A stretch of 64,000 nt of DNA, taken from NCBI RefSeq assembly GCF_006496635.1, contig NZ_CP022958.1, positions 4,092,001-4,156,000 of the forward strand. The letters run 5' to 3'. Below the pieces are notes generated by a model that did no database searches, was not told where the DNA came from, and worked only from the letters and a program-made list of their open reading frames with translations. The first letter of the stretch is position 1. Each line of letters starts with the position of its first letter. Origin of the DNA: Azoarcus sp. DD4 (GTDB lineage: Bacteria > Pseudomonadota > Gammaproteobacteria > Burkholderiales > Rhodocyclaceae). Below are positions 1-9,617 of this stretch, in pieces. The translations under genes were made by a program, and so were the position numbers.

Positions 1-53
1 GAGGGCAGGCGGACGTATTCGAGGTGGGTGCCGTTGATGTTTACCGACTTCAC
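1..53 (-). CDS. Alpha/beta-fold hydrolase, N-terminus only (cut by window edge)
   Basis: Only about 17 codons are visible. A GTG codon at 53-51 follows the livF stop by one base and opens a frame reading VKSVNINGTHLEYVRLP. A short beta-strand start with N-G-T-x-L-x-Y is typical of alpha/beta-fold hydrolases, and such hydrolases are commonly found in box-type benzoate clusters. The end of livF offers a GGGAGT-like ribosome site. The catalytic residues are outside the window, so both family and function are tentative. Confidence 0.45.
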   Translation of the reverse strand, partial: MKSVNINGTHLEYVRLP

Positions 54-54
54 G

Positions 55-843
55 TCAGACTCCCAGGTGCTTCTGGATGAGTTCGGGATTGTTGCGGACC
101 TCTTCGCTCGGACCGTCGAACACCACCTGGCCCTTGACCACGATCATCGAACGGTCGGTGATCGAGGTTACCGCAGCGTGATTCTTGTCGACGATCACGG
201 TGGCGATGCCGCTGTCGCGGATCTCGCGGATCACCCGCCAGATCTCGCGCACGATCAGCGGCGCCAGGCCTTCGGTGGCCTCGTCGAGGATCAGCAGGTC
301 GGGGTTGGTCATCAGCGCGCGGCCGATGGTGAGCATCTGCTGTTCGCCGCCGGAGAGCTGGCCGCCGCCGTTGTTGATGCGCTCGGCCAGCCGCGGGAAG
401 GTCGCCATCACCCGGTCGAAGGTCCAGTCCTGCTGGCCATCGACACCGGCGCGCGCGGCCATGTTGAGGTTCTCGCGCACCGACAGGTTGGGGAAGATGC
501 CGCGGCCTTCCGGCACGTAGGCGATGCCCATGCGCGCGATCTTGTAGGTCGGCCCGCCGGTCATGCGCTGACCGCGCACCAGCACGCCGCCTGCGCGCGG
601 ATTGACAAAGCCGAGCAGGGTGCGGATCAGCGTGGTCTTGCCCATGCCGTTGCGGCCCATCAGGCCCAGCGCCTCGCCCTTGCAGATGTGGAAATTGACG
701 CCGTGCAGGATGTGGCTGGCGCCGTAGTAGGTGTGGAGGCCGACGCCTTCGAGCAGCATCTCGCGCTCGTCCGCGCCCTGCTGCGCGAGTTCATGCTGCT
801 CGGCCCCGGCAGTGCGCACGATGTCCATCGTCATCTCACTCAT
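55..843 (-). CDS. livF: Branched-chain-type ABC transporter ATPase (LivF family), probable benzoate uptake
   Basis: ATPase subunit of a HAAT-family (Liv/Hba-like) importer. The Walker A motif GRNGMGKTT, the LSGGEQQ signature and the Walker B stretch LLILDEATEG are all present, and the length of about 262 aa fits LivF. The ATG at 843 overlaps the livG stop in an ATGAGTGA junction, which implies translational coupling, and I prefer it to the further upstream ATG at 861. The substrate is inferred from context: the transporter genes lie in the same run as benzoate-CoA ligase and boxD, so benzoate or a related aromatic acid is likelier than leucine. Confidence 0.9.
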   Translation of the reverse strand: MSEMTMDIVRTAGAEQHELAQQGADEREMLLEGVGLHTYYGASHILHGVNFHICKGEALGLMGRNGMGKTTLIRTLLGFVNPRAGGVLVRGQRMTGGPTYKIARMGIAYVPEGRGIFPNLSVRENLNMAARAGVDGQQDWTFDRVMATFPRLAERINNGGGQLSGGEQQMLTIGRALMTNPDLLILDEATEGLAPLIVREIWRVIREIRDSGIATVIVDKNHAAVTSITDRSMIVVKGQVVFDGPSEEVRNNPELIQKHLGV

Positions 844-1642
844 GTTCCGCCTCGTGTCCAAGGTAGGCCTGCTGCACGTCAGGGCTGTTGCGTATCTGCT
901 CCGGCGTGCCCGATTCCAGCACCACGCCGTTGACCATCACGGTGATGGTGTCGGCGACCGCGAACACCGCGTCCATGTCGTGCTCCACCAGCAGGATGGC
1001 GCGGTTCTGCTTGAGCTTGTTGAGCAGCCCGACCATCTGCGCCGACTCCTCCGAGCCCATGCCGGCGAGCGGCTCGTCGAGCAGCAGCACCTCGGCGTCG
1101 GTGGCCAGCACCATCGCGATCTCGAGCTGGCGCTGCTCGCCGTGCGACATGATCCCGGCGATACGGTCCTCACGGCCGGCAAGCCCCGCCTCGACGATGG
1201 CCGCGCGGGCGCGCTCCAGGGTGTCGGACAGCCTGAGCGCGTCGGTGAAGATCCTCCACGGCCGCGGATGGCGCGACTGCGCGGCGAGCCGGCAGTTCTC
1301 CAGCACGGTGAATTGCGGAAAGATGTTGGTGCGCTGGTAGCTGCGGCCGACGCCTATCTTCGAACGCTGTGCGTTGGTCAGGCCGGTGATGTCCTTGCCC
1401 TTCAACAGAATGCGGCCCTCGGACGGCGGCAGGTCGCCCGACAGCATGTTGATGCAGGTCGATTTGCCGGCGCCGTTGGGCCCCAGCAGCGCGTGCAGCT
1501 TGCCGCGCTCCAGCGTGAGGCAGACGCCCTGGTTGGCCGCCAGGCCGCCGAAGCGGCGGGTCAGCTTGTCGGCCACCATCAGCGCCTCCCCCGTCAGGTG
1601 GGGCTGCACCGCGGCCTTGATGTCGCCGGTCATCTCACCCAT
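836..1642 (-). CDS. livG: Branched-chain-type ABC transporter ATPase (LivG family)
   Basis: Second ATPase of the same importer, 268 aa. It shows Walker A GPNGAGKST, a variant signature MSHGEQRQ in place of LSGGQ (usual for LivG) and Walker B VLLLDEPLAGM. The C-terminal HAAT extension ending in YLGHEAEHE matches the LivG type. Its start overlaps the livM stop (ATGGGTGA) and its stop overlaps livF, so M-G-F are tightly coupled. The protein should act at the cytoplasmic face with LivH and LivM. An internal ATG four codons in is an alternative start. Confidence 0.9.
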   Translation of the reverse strand: MGEMTGDIKAAVQPHLTGEALMVADKLTRRFGGLAANQGVCLTLERGKLHALLGPNGAGKSTCINMLSGDLPPSEGRILLKGKDITGLTNAQRSKIGVGRSYQRTNIFPQFTVLENCRLAAQSRHPRPWRIFTDALRLSDTLERARAAIVEAGLAGREDRIAGIMSHGEQRQLEIAMVLATDAEVLLLDEPLAGMGSEESAQMVGLLNKLKQNRAILLVEHDMDAVFAVADTITVMVNGVVLESGTPEQIRNSPDVQQAYLGHEAEHE

Positions 1643-2615
1643 GGATGCGCTCCTCCTTGAACTTCTTGTAGAGCCGGCGCGGCAGCGCCGACAGCCCGCC
1701 CGGCATGAACAGCACCGCGGCGACGATGACGCCGCCCATCAGCAGCTGCCAGTGCTTGGTCCAGCCGGAGAAGACCTCCTGCAGGCCGATGAAGGCGAAG
1801 GCGCCCACCACCGCGCCGGCCAGGTTGCCCATGCCGCCGAGGATCACCATCATCAGCACGTTGCCGGACTGGTGCCAGGACAGGTATTCCGGCGTGACGA
1901 AGCCGAACAGCACGCCGTAGAGGAAGCCCGCCACACCGGCCAGCCCGCCGGCCACGGTGAAGGCGGCCAGCTTGTAGCGGAAGGTGGCGTAGCCGAGCGA
2001 CTGCATGCGGTGCTCGTTGCTGCGGATGCCGACCAGCACCTTGCCGAAAGGCGAGCGCAGCAGCAGCGTGAGGAACCCGAACACCAGCACCAGCGCCGCC
2101 ACGATGAAGTAATACATGTGCAGCGGTTCGTTGAGGTCGAACGGCGCCCAGCCGGCGATCGCCGCCTCCGGCTTGAAGTTGATGTAGATGCCGTCCGAGC
2201 CGCCGCCGACCGGCGTGTCGTGGAACACGTAGTAGGCCATCTGGGCAAAGGCCAGCGTCACCATGATGAAGTAGATGCCCTTGGTCCTCAGCACGAAGAT
2301 GCCGATCACGAAGGCCGCCAGCGCCGCGCCGAGCACCGCCACCGGCAGCGCGACCCACAGGCTGGCCGGATCGTACTTCGGCGTCAGCAGCGCGACCGCG
2401 TAGGCAGCGATGCCGAAATAGGCCGCATGGCCGAGGCTGACCAGGCCGGTGAAGCCCACCAGCAGGTCCAGGCTCATGGCGAAGATCGCCATCACCAGCA
2501 CCTTGGCCACCATCTCGGTATAGAAGGCGGAGCCGACCAGCGGGAAGGCCAGCAGTGCGGCGAGCACCACCAGCTTGGCCACCAGCGCGCCGCGGGAATT
2601 GGATTGCGGGTTCAT
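1635..2615 (-). CDS. livM: Branched-chain-type ABC transporter permease (LivM family)
   Basis: Inner-membrane permease of 326 aa with several strongly hydrophobic segments. It carries the LivM-type motif SLDLLVGFTGLVSLGHAAYFG near the first third and a conserved Gly-rich GGMGNLAGAVVGA loop near the C-terminus. It starts six bases after livH and overlaps livG. It should pair with LivH to form the channel of the putative benzoate importer. Confidence 0.9.
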   Translation of the reverse strand: MNPQSNSRGALVAKLVVLAALLAFPLVGSAFYTEMVAKVLVMAIFAMSLDLLVGFTGLVSLGHAAYFGIAAYAVALLTPKYDPASLWVALPVAVLGAALAAFVIGIFVLRTKGIYFIMVTLAFAQMAYYVFHDTPVGGGSDGIYINFKPEAAIAGWAPFDLNEPLHMYYFIVAALVLVFGFLTLLLRSPFGKVLVGIRSNEHRMQSLGYATFRYKLAAFTVAGGLAGVAGFLYGVLFGFVTPEYLSWHQSGNVLMMVILGGMGNLAGAVVGAFAFIGLQEVFSGWTKHWQLLMGGVIVAAVLFMPGGLSALPRRLYKKFKEERIHG

Positions 2616-2621
2616 TGCGCC

Positions 2622-3488
2622 TTACCCCTTCTTGAAGATGCCTTCGGGGCGCCACAGGAGCACCACGGCCATGAGCACGTAGACCGCCAGCCCGGCGAGA
2701 TCGGGCAGCAGCACCTTGCCGAAGGTGTCGGCAAAGCCGATCAGCAGCGCGGCGACGAGCGCGCCCCACACCGAGCCGATGCCGCCGATGACGACGATGA
2801 CGAAGGAGATGATGAGCACGCTGGACCCCATGCCCGGATACACCGAGGAGATCGGCGCGGCCAGCATGCCGGCCAGCGCCGCCAACACCACGCCGAGCGC
2901 GAACACCGTGCGGTAGAGCAGGTTGATGTCGATGCCCAGCGCCTGGACCATGTCGCGGTCGTGGCTGCCGGCGCGGATCATCATGCCGAGCTTGGTACGC
3001 TGCATCAGCCACCACAGGCCGGCGGCGAGCAACAGGCAGACCGCGGAGATGAGGATGCGGTACACCGGATAGGACAGCGTGTCCGACAGCGGGATCGAGG
3101 CCGAGAACAGGGCCGGGATGTCGACACCGTGCACGTCGTCGCCAACCGCGAGGCTGCGCAGTTCCTCGAAGATCAGGATCAGGCCGTAGGTCAGCAGCAC
3201 CTGCTCGAGGTGGTCGCGCTTGTAGAGGTGGGCGAACAGCAGCCACTCCAGCAGCGCACCGAACACGAAGGCGAGCGGGATGCCGAGGGCGATGCTGAGC
3301 ATCAGGTTGCCTGTGAGGCTGGTGAGCGCGAACGCGAGGTAGGCGCCGATCATGTAGAAGCTGCCGTGCGCCAGGTTGATGATGCCCATGATGCCGAACA
3401 CCAGCGTCAGGCCGCTTGCCACCAAGAACAGCAGCAGGCCGTACTGCAGCGAGTTCAGTATCTGTATCAGGAACGTCGTGAAATCCAT
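2622..3488 (-). CDS. livH: Branched-chain-type ABC transporter permease (LivH family)
   Basis: Permease of about 288 aa. The open frame extends upstream, but the ATG at 3488, preceded by a GGAGGGGAAGG ribosome site, gives the normal LivH N-terminus beginning MDFTTFLIQ. Typical LivH motifs are present: LVFGIMGIINLAHGSFYMIGA and the VIVVIGGIGSVWGAL loop. Between it and livK are about 180 bases without a gene. It is the partner of LivM. Confidence 0.9.
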   Translation of the reverse strand: MDFTTFLIQILNSLQYGLLLFLVASGLTLVFGIMGIINLAHGSFYMIGAYLAFALTSLTGNLMLSIALGIPLAFVFGALLEWLLFAHLYKRDHLEQVLLTYGLILIFEELRSLAVGDDVHGVDIPALFSASIPLSDTLSYPVYRILISAVCLLLAAGLWWLMQRTKLGMMIRAGSHDRDMVQALGIDINLLYRTVFALGVVLAALAGMLAAPISSVYPGMGSSVLIISFVIVVIGGIGSVWGALVAALLIGFADTFGKVLLPDLAGLAVYVLMAVVLLWRPEGIFKKG

Positions 3489-3671
3489 GAGCCTTCCCCT
3501 CCGGGCGCCGCGAACGGCGTCCGGATACGGTGGGTTTGATGCGAAGGGGTTGGAATGGCGTCCATGGCGGGGACGCCCGCGGGCAAGCGTCGCCGGCCCG
3601 CCCCGGAACGCGTGCCCGGCTCCCTTGGGAGGCGAGACCGCGAAACGGGCCGGGGACGCATGCAAGCCGCC

Positions 3672-4856
3672 TTACATGCGGCAGCCGCGCGCCGGATCGG
3701 CGAGCTTCTTGACCGCGACGCCGACCAGCTTGTTGTCCTTGCCCTCGGCCTTGCGCAGGTAGATGTCCTGAATCGGGTTATGTGCCGACGACAGGGTGAA
3801 GGCGCCGCGCGGGCTATCCACCGTGGCCGAGCCGATCGCCTTGATGATCGCCGCCTGGTCGAGCTTGCCGCCCTTGACCGCGTCGAGACCGGACTTGAGC
3901 ATCTGCGCGGCGTCGTAGCCCTGCACCGCGTAGACGTCGGGCTGCATCTTGTAGGTCATCGCATAGGCTGTGCGGAAGGCCTTGTCCTTCGGCACTTCGA
4001 GGCCGTCGGCGTAGTGCAGCGCGGTCAGCAGGCCTTCGCCGGCACCGCCCATCGCTTCGAGCGTGCCGTCGGTGAGGAAGCCGCTCGAATACAGCGGGAT
4101 GCTCTTCTTGAGGCCGGCCGCGTCGTAATCCTTGACGAACTTGACGGCGCCGCCGCCGGCGAAGAACACATACACCGCCTCCGGCTTGAGCGAGGCGATC
4201 TCGGTCAGCAGGGCCTGGAACTCGACGTTCGGGAAGGGCAGCGTGAGCTGCTTGACGACCTTGCCGCCGCCCGCCTCGAAGGCCTTGGCGAAGCCGTTGG
4301 TGGCCTCTTCGCCGGCGGCGTACTTCCAGGTCAGCGTGACCGCGGTCTTGTGTCCCTTCTCGGCCGCGACCTTGCCCATGGCGTAACCCGGCTGCCAGTT
4401 GCTGAAGGACGAGCGGAAGATGTTGGGCGCGCACAGCGGGCCGGTGAGTTCGTCGGCGCCGGCGTTGGGGATGATCATCAGGGTCTTGGTGTCGCGCGCG
4501 ACCTTGGCCATCGCCAGCGCAACGCCGGAGTGCACCGTACCGACCAGCACATCGACCTCGTCGCGCTTGACCAGCTTGTTGGCGTTTTCGGTGGCCTTGG
4601 CCGGATCGGACTCGTCATCGACGACGAAGTACTCGACCTCGCGGCCGGCCAGCGTGCCGCCCTGCTCGGCGACGTACTGCTTGAAGCCGTTGGTGATGGC
4701 GGTGCCGAGCGCAGCATAGGTGCCGGTGTAGGGCAGCATCAGGCCGACCTTGATCTTCTCCGCCGCATGCGCACCCAGCGGCAGCAGCGTGGCCAGGCTC
4801 AGTCCGGCCAGTGCGACCACCATGCGTGCGGCCTTGTTCTGTTGTTGCTTTTGCAT
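3672..4856 (-). CDS. livK: Periplasmic substrate-binding protein of the Liv/Hba-type ABC transporter
   Basis: Precursor of 394 aa. The ATG at 4856 has a CAGGAGGAG ribosome site and opens a signal peptide with basic n-region, hydrophobic core (VVALAGLSLATLLPLG) and cleavage near AHA-A. The mature part begins KIKVGLMLPYTG and contains YFVVDDESDP and AVQGYDAAQML, as in type-I periplasmic binding proteins (Peripla_BP_6) of the aromatic-acid group. It would capture benzoate or a related carboxylate and deliver it to LivHM. The ligand is inferred from the cluster only. Confidence 0.88.
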   Translation of the reverse strand: MQKQQQNKAARMVVALAGLSLATLLPLGAHAAEKIKVGLMLPYTGTYAALGTAITNGFKQYVAEQGGTLAGREVEYFVVDDESDPAKATENANKLVKRDEVDVLVGTVHSGVALAMAKVARDTKTLMIIPNAGADELTGPLCAPNIFRSSFSNWQPGYAMGKVAAEKGHKTAVTLTWKYAAGEEATNGFAKAFEAGGGKVVKQLTLPFPNVEFQALLTEIASLKPEAVYVFFAGGGAVKFVKDYDAAGLKKSIPLYSSGFLTDGTLEAMGGAGEGLLTALHYADGLEVPKDKAFRTAYAMTYKMQPDVYAVQGYDAAQMLKSGLDAVKGGKLDQAAIIKAIGSATVDSPRGAFTLSSAHNPIQDIYLRKAEGKDNKLVGVAVKKLADPARGCRM

Positions 4857-4924
4857 CGTTGTCTCCTCCTGTTTTGATGAACGGGCGGCTTCTCCTGCCG
4901 CCCGCGGCCCTGCTTTCCAGACCC

Positions 4925-5422
4925 TTACCAGGCCTGGCTCCGGTTGGCCTGAAAGGCCGCGTGGATCGCTTCCCAGTCCTCGCCGGTCAGATGACGCTCG
5001 GCCAGCGGCAGGACGATTTCTTCTTCTTTTCTCATGTGGTCCCACAGGAAGGTGGCGTAGGCCTGCAGGCTGCGTTCGAAGCCTGCGAGTTCGCCACTCT
5101 CGCGGTAGGCGTTCATCGCCTTGCGCACCGAGGCCAGCAGCGTGGCGCAAACATTGTGCTGGCCTTCGAGCTCGTCGAGGATGACGTTGGCCTCGTCGCT
5201 GCGCATGCGCAGCAGACGGAACAGGTACTCGTCCTCCTTGGGGTGATGGACCCGGTCGGGAATGGTTTCAATGTAATCGAACATCGCCTGGAAGAGCGGG
5301 AAGTCGGGTTTGTCCCTACCTTCGCGCACCGCGTCCAGGTGGGCCTGCAGGCCCTTGAGCACCGCGCCCATCGACTGGTGCTCGTCCTTGATGATGGCTA
5401 TCGCCTGCTGCATCGCTGTCAT
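4925..5422 (-). CDS. Hemerythrin-like (HHE) protein of the benzoate operon
   Basis: 165-aa all-alpha protein with a hemerythrin cation-binding pattern: IIKDEHQSM near residue 11, DRVHHPKEDEYLF near 55, and a late H-x3-E element (WDHMRKEEEIVLP). These His/Glu/Asp residues would hold a non-haem di-iron or other metal site. It lies between bclA and livK on the same strand with short gaps. It is clearly paralogous to the protein at 16741-17322, which shares the HHPKED motif. A role in oxygen or iron handling for the oxygen-dependent BoxAB reaction is inference. A GGGAGACAGG ribosome site supports the start. Confidence 0.85.
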   Translation of the reverse strand: MTAMQQAIAIIKDEHQSMGAVLKGLQAHLDAVREGRDKPDFPLFQAMFDYIETIPDRVHHPKEDEYLFRLLRMRSDEANVILDELEGQHNVCATLLASVRKAMNAYRESGELAGFERSLQAYATFLWDHMRKEEEIVLPLAERHLTGEDWEAIHAAFQANRSQAW

Positions 5423-5437
5423 GTTCCTGTCTCCCGG

Positions 5438-7030
<1,593 letters not shown>

Positions 7031-7117
7031 CGTGTGTCTCCTCCGTTTATTGATTCCCTGCCAGACCATGGGTGTGCCCGATCTTGTCGCCGGCGCTGCA
7101 CCCTGTCGTGATGCTTG

Positions 7118-7582
7118 CTACCGGGTGAATTCGATGGCGCCGCCCGGCAGCAGGTAGAGCACGTAGGCGCGCCCGCCGGCGACGGTGGGCTTGTGCACCG
7201 TGCCCGGGCCATAGACGAACCAGCCGGCGCCGTGGCCGTCGAACTTCGGCTCGCCGTCGAGCGGCATGATCATGTCGACCTCGCCATTGGGGTGGGCATG
7301 CTGCGGACCGACCACGTCGGCCATCTCGACCACGTCCACGCTGAAGCCGTGGATCGCGTCACAGGGCTTGATGACGCGGCCGTACTTGATGCCGCCATGC
7401 TCGCGCTCGCACATCCAGCCATCGGCGACGGCCTGCTTGCAGGCCGCGGCGATGTCGTCGAATTCGGCGCTGCCGGGCGGGAAGCGCTCGTTGAGGAAGG
7501 TGGCCAGCGCAGCATCGACCGGCTTGCCGGCGATGGTGGCGGTGACCTTGGCGATCAGGGCCTGGAAGGCTTCAGGCGTCAT
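7118..7582 (-). CDS. DUF4863 / PnbB-like cupin-type protein of the box cluster
   Basis: 154-aa soluble protein. The second half looks like a small beta-barrel metal site, with GPQHAHPNGEVDMIMP followed by GAGWFVYGPGTVHKP, i.e. an H-x-H-x(4)-E pattern plus a later His. This resembles the DUF4863 family, which as I recall includes 4-hydroxylaminobenzoate lyase (PnbB). The N-terminal half is helical. It lies between boxD and bclA on the same strand, so it should be co-expressed for benzoate use, but its role in the box pathway is unknown. Family assignment is from motif recall, not a search. Confidence 0.65.
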   Translation of the reverse strand: MTPEAFQALIAKVTATIAGKPVDAALATFLNERFPPGSAEFDDIAAACKQAVADGWMCEREHGGIKYGRVIKPCDAIHGFSVDVVEMADVVGPQHAHPNGEVDMIMPLDGEPKFDGHGAGWFVYGPGTVHKPTVAGGRAYVLYLLPGGAIEFTR

Positions 7583-7679
7583 GCGTCTCTCCTGTCGAAG
7601 TTGGTTTTTTGTGTGTGTTCGTCCGGCATCGAAAAAGCAGCGGTGTCCGGCGAACCGGCCGCCGAGCGGCGGCGTAAAT

Positions 7680-7703
7680 CCCCCTCCCCTTCAAGGGGAG
7701 GGA
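7680..7703. repeat. Short copy of the CCCCTCCCC palindromic repeat
   Basis: CCCCTCCCCTT followed by CAAGGGGAGGGA forms a stem of about 11 bp. It lies in the 129-base gap between the end of boxD and the start of the DUF4863 gene, so it is transcribed in the operon and could act as a processing or attenuation hairpin. It is the minimal form of the family seen at 13883, 23870, 26612, 46607 and elsewhere. Confidence 0.85.
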
Positions 7704-7711
7704 CCAAACCG

Positions 7712-9289
7712 TCAAGCCCCCAGCAGCGCCGCGTCCGCAGCCCCCGCCGACAGCGCATCCAGCAAGCCCGGCCCGCCCTGTACCACATAGCGGCGGTGAT
7801 ACATCGCCAGCGCACGCAGACCGCCGAGTTCTTCCCCGCCGCCGGCGCGGCCCGGCCCGCCGTGCAGGCAGGTCGGCATCACGTTGCCGTGGCCGGTGTG
7901 CTGGCCGCCGACGGCGGCATCCACCACCATCACCCGGCCGTGCAGCTCGGCGATGCCCGGCACCAGCTCGGCGAGGAAGCCGGCGTCGGCGGAATACACC
8001 GAGGCCACCAGCGAACCGCGACCGCGGCGCGCGAGCGCTATTACTTCTGCAGTATCGGCATAAGGCAGCACGGTTGCCACCGGGCCGAACACTTCCACAT
8101 CGTGTACATGCTGCGCAGCCAGACCCTTGTCGCAGAACAGCAGCGTGGGCTGGACGAAGGCGGAGACGGCCGGGTCGGCATCGACCGGCACGAAGCCCTC
8201 GCCGCCGCCGAACACCAGTTCGGCGTCCTGGCGCAGCTTGGCGAGACCCTCGAAGGCCGCCGCCTGCTGGGCCTTGCTCACCAGCGGGCCGACGCGCACG
8301 CCTTCGCTGCGCGGATTGCCGACGGTCATGCCGGCGAGCTTGGCCGCCACCGCGTCGGCCAGCGGCCGCGCCACCGCGGCCGGGGCGAAGATGCGGCGGA
8401 TGGCGGTGCACTTCTGACCAGTCTTGATGGTGAGCTCGCGCACGATCTCCTTCACCGCGAGATCGAACTCGGCGCTGCCCGGCTGGGCGTCGGGGCCGAG
8501 GATGGCGGAGTTGACGCTGTCCGCTTCCACATTGACGCGCACCGCGTTGGCGACGACCGCCGGATGGTTGCGGATGCGGGCGGCGGTGTCGGCCGAACCG
8601 GTGAAAGACACCACGTCGCATTCGCCGACGTGGTCGAGCAGGTCGCGGGCGGAGCCGCAGACGATGTTGATCGCGCCCGGCGGCAGGATGCCGGCGGCGA
8701 CCACGTCGGCCACCATGCGCTGGGTCAGCCAGGCGGTGGGCGTGGCCGGCTTCACCAGAACCGGCACGCCGGCGAGCAGCGCCGGCGCCGCCTTCTCCCA
8801 CAGCCCCCAGGCCGGAAAGTTGAAGGCATTGATGAAGATCGCAACGCCCGACAGCGGCGTCAGGAAGTGCTGCCCCTGGAAGGCGTCGGTCTTGGCCAGC
8901 GGCACCCGCGCGCCTTCCTTCAGGTGGCGGGCGTCGCCCAGCACCTTGCCGGCGCGGGCGTAGGTCTTGATGGTGAAGATCGCGCCATCGACGTCGAAGC
9001 CGGCGTCCGCCGCATTCGAGCCGGAGTTGCGCAGCGAGATGTCGTAATAGGCGTCACGATTGGCGGTGAGCACTTCGGCGATCTTGCCGAGCAGCGCGGC
9101 ACGCGCTTCGTAGCTCATGGCGCGCAGGCCCGCGCCGCCGCTTTCACGGGCGTAGCGCAGCGCCGCCGCGACATCGACGCCTTCGGAAGACACCGAGACC
9201 AGGCGCTCGCCGGTCACCGGATCGAAGAGCGCAATGCCCTCCCCTGCGCCTTCCACCCACTGCCCGCATACATGATTGGCAAGCTTCAC
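7712..9289 (-). CDS. boxD: 3,4-dehydroadipyl-CoA semialdehyde dehydrogenase (BoxD)
   Basis: Oxidises the ring-opened semialdehyde made by BoxC to 3,4-dehydroadipyl-CoA with NADP+. About 525 aa, of the aldehyde-dehydrogenase superfamily and related to the ALDH half of PaaZ. Visible motifs include FINAFNFPAWG, VSFTGSADTAA, the active-site region KTGQKCTAIRR with the catalytic Cys, and EVFGPVATVLPY. The start is a GTG at 9289 with an excellent CAGGAGGAG ribosome site; the longer frame upstream is unlike the family. It is the first gene of the minus-strand operon and diverges from boxR. Confidence 0.92.
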   Translation of the reverse strand: MKLANHVCGQWVEGAGEGIALFDPVTGERLVSVSSEGVDVAAALRYARESGGAGLRAMSYEARAALLGKIAEVLTANRDAYYDISLRNSGSNAADAGFDVDGAIFTIKTYARAGKVLGDARHLKEGARVPLAKTDAFQGQHFLTPLSGVAIFINAFNFPAWGLWEKAAPALLAGVPVLVKPATPTAWLTQRMVADVVAAGILPPGAINIVCGSARDLLDHVGECDVVSFTGSADTAARIRNHPAVVANAVRVNVEADSVNSAILGPDAQPGSAEFDLAVKEIVRELTIKTGQKCTAIRRIFAPAAVARPLADAVAAKLAGMTVGNPRSEGVRVGPLVSKAQQAAAFEGLAKLRQDAELVFGGGEGFVPVDADPAVSAFVQPTLLFCDKGLAAQHVHDVEVFGPVATVLPYADTAEVIALARRGRGSLVASVYSADAGFLAELVPGIAELHGRVMVVDAAVGGQHTGHGNVMPTCLHGGPGRAGGGEELGGLRALAMYHRRYVVQGGPGLLDALSAGAADAALLGA

Positions 9290-9382
9290 CTGCTCCTCCT
9301 GTTGACCTTTTCTGCGGTCTGCGCCGCGTCGCTGGGGTTGGACCTGCAGCCGAATGCATCGGCGGCGTCCGTCACTGGATAT

Positions 9383-9410
9383 AGAATACACCCCAACATC
9401 TCGTCGTCAA
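9383..9410 (-). promoter_or_regulatory. Candidate sigma-70 promoter for the boxD operon
   Basis: On the minus strand TTGACG (9410-9405) and TATTCT (9388-9383) are separated by 16 bases. It sits about 95-120 bases upstream of the boxD GTG, in a locally AT-rich stretch of the boxD-boxR intergenic region. Confidence 0.45.
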
Positions 9411-9447
9411 GCACTTTAGTTCATCTTCACAAGGCGATTTCCATGCT

Positions 9448-9603
9448 GCAACGCAATATATAGCAGCGCAGCTTGGATTATCTCTTAACAAGGACTACAT
9501 AAGATGCAATCGAGTGCGCATTCGACGGAACTAAACTGCACTTTACCTCTTGACTCTAATTTTAAGCTGCACTATTGTTCAACAAACGGTGCAGCACACT
9601 GCA
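9448..9603. promoter_or_regulatory. boxR-boxD intergenic operator region with repeated TGCA motifs
   Basis: Six TGCA tetramers occur in about 155 bases, starting at 9448, 9505, 9537, 9568, 9590 and 9600. The last two form GTGCA-GCACAC-TGCAC, i.e. TGCA-N6-TGCA. The related regulators BzdR/BoxR are known to recognise TGCA-containing repeats, so these are likely BoxR operators. The 328-base divergent gap (9290-9617) holds this cluster plus two promoters and no gene. The density and arrangement are read directly; the binding is inferred. Confidence 0.6.
9550..9578 (+). promoter_or_regulatory. Candidate promoter of boxR
   Basis: TTGACT at 9550-9555 and TATTGT at 9573-9578 are separated by 17 bases. 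One TGCA lies in the spacer next to the -10 and the TGCA-N6-TGCA pair lies just downstream of the expected start, an arrangement that fits autorepression by BoxR. Confidence 0.5.
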
Positions 9604-9617
9604 CAGGAACCGAGTAA

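Noticed and set aside
1374..3539. A 721-codon open frame on the plus strand opposite livG/livM/livH
   Set aside because: It is antisense to three well-recognised transporter genes. Its product is His/Gln/Arg-rich, as expected from reading GC-rich codons backwards, and has no domain.
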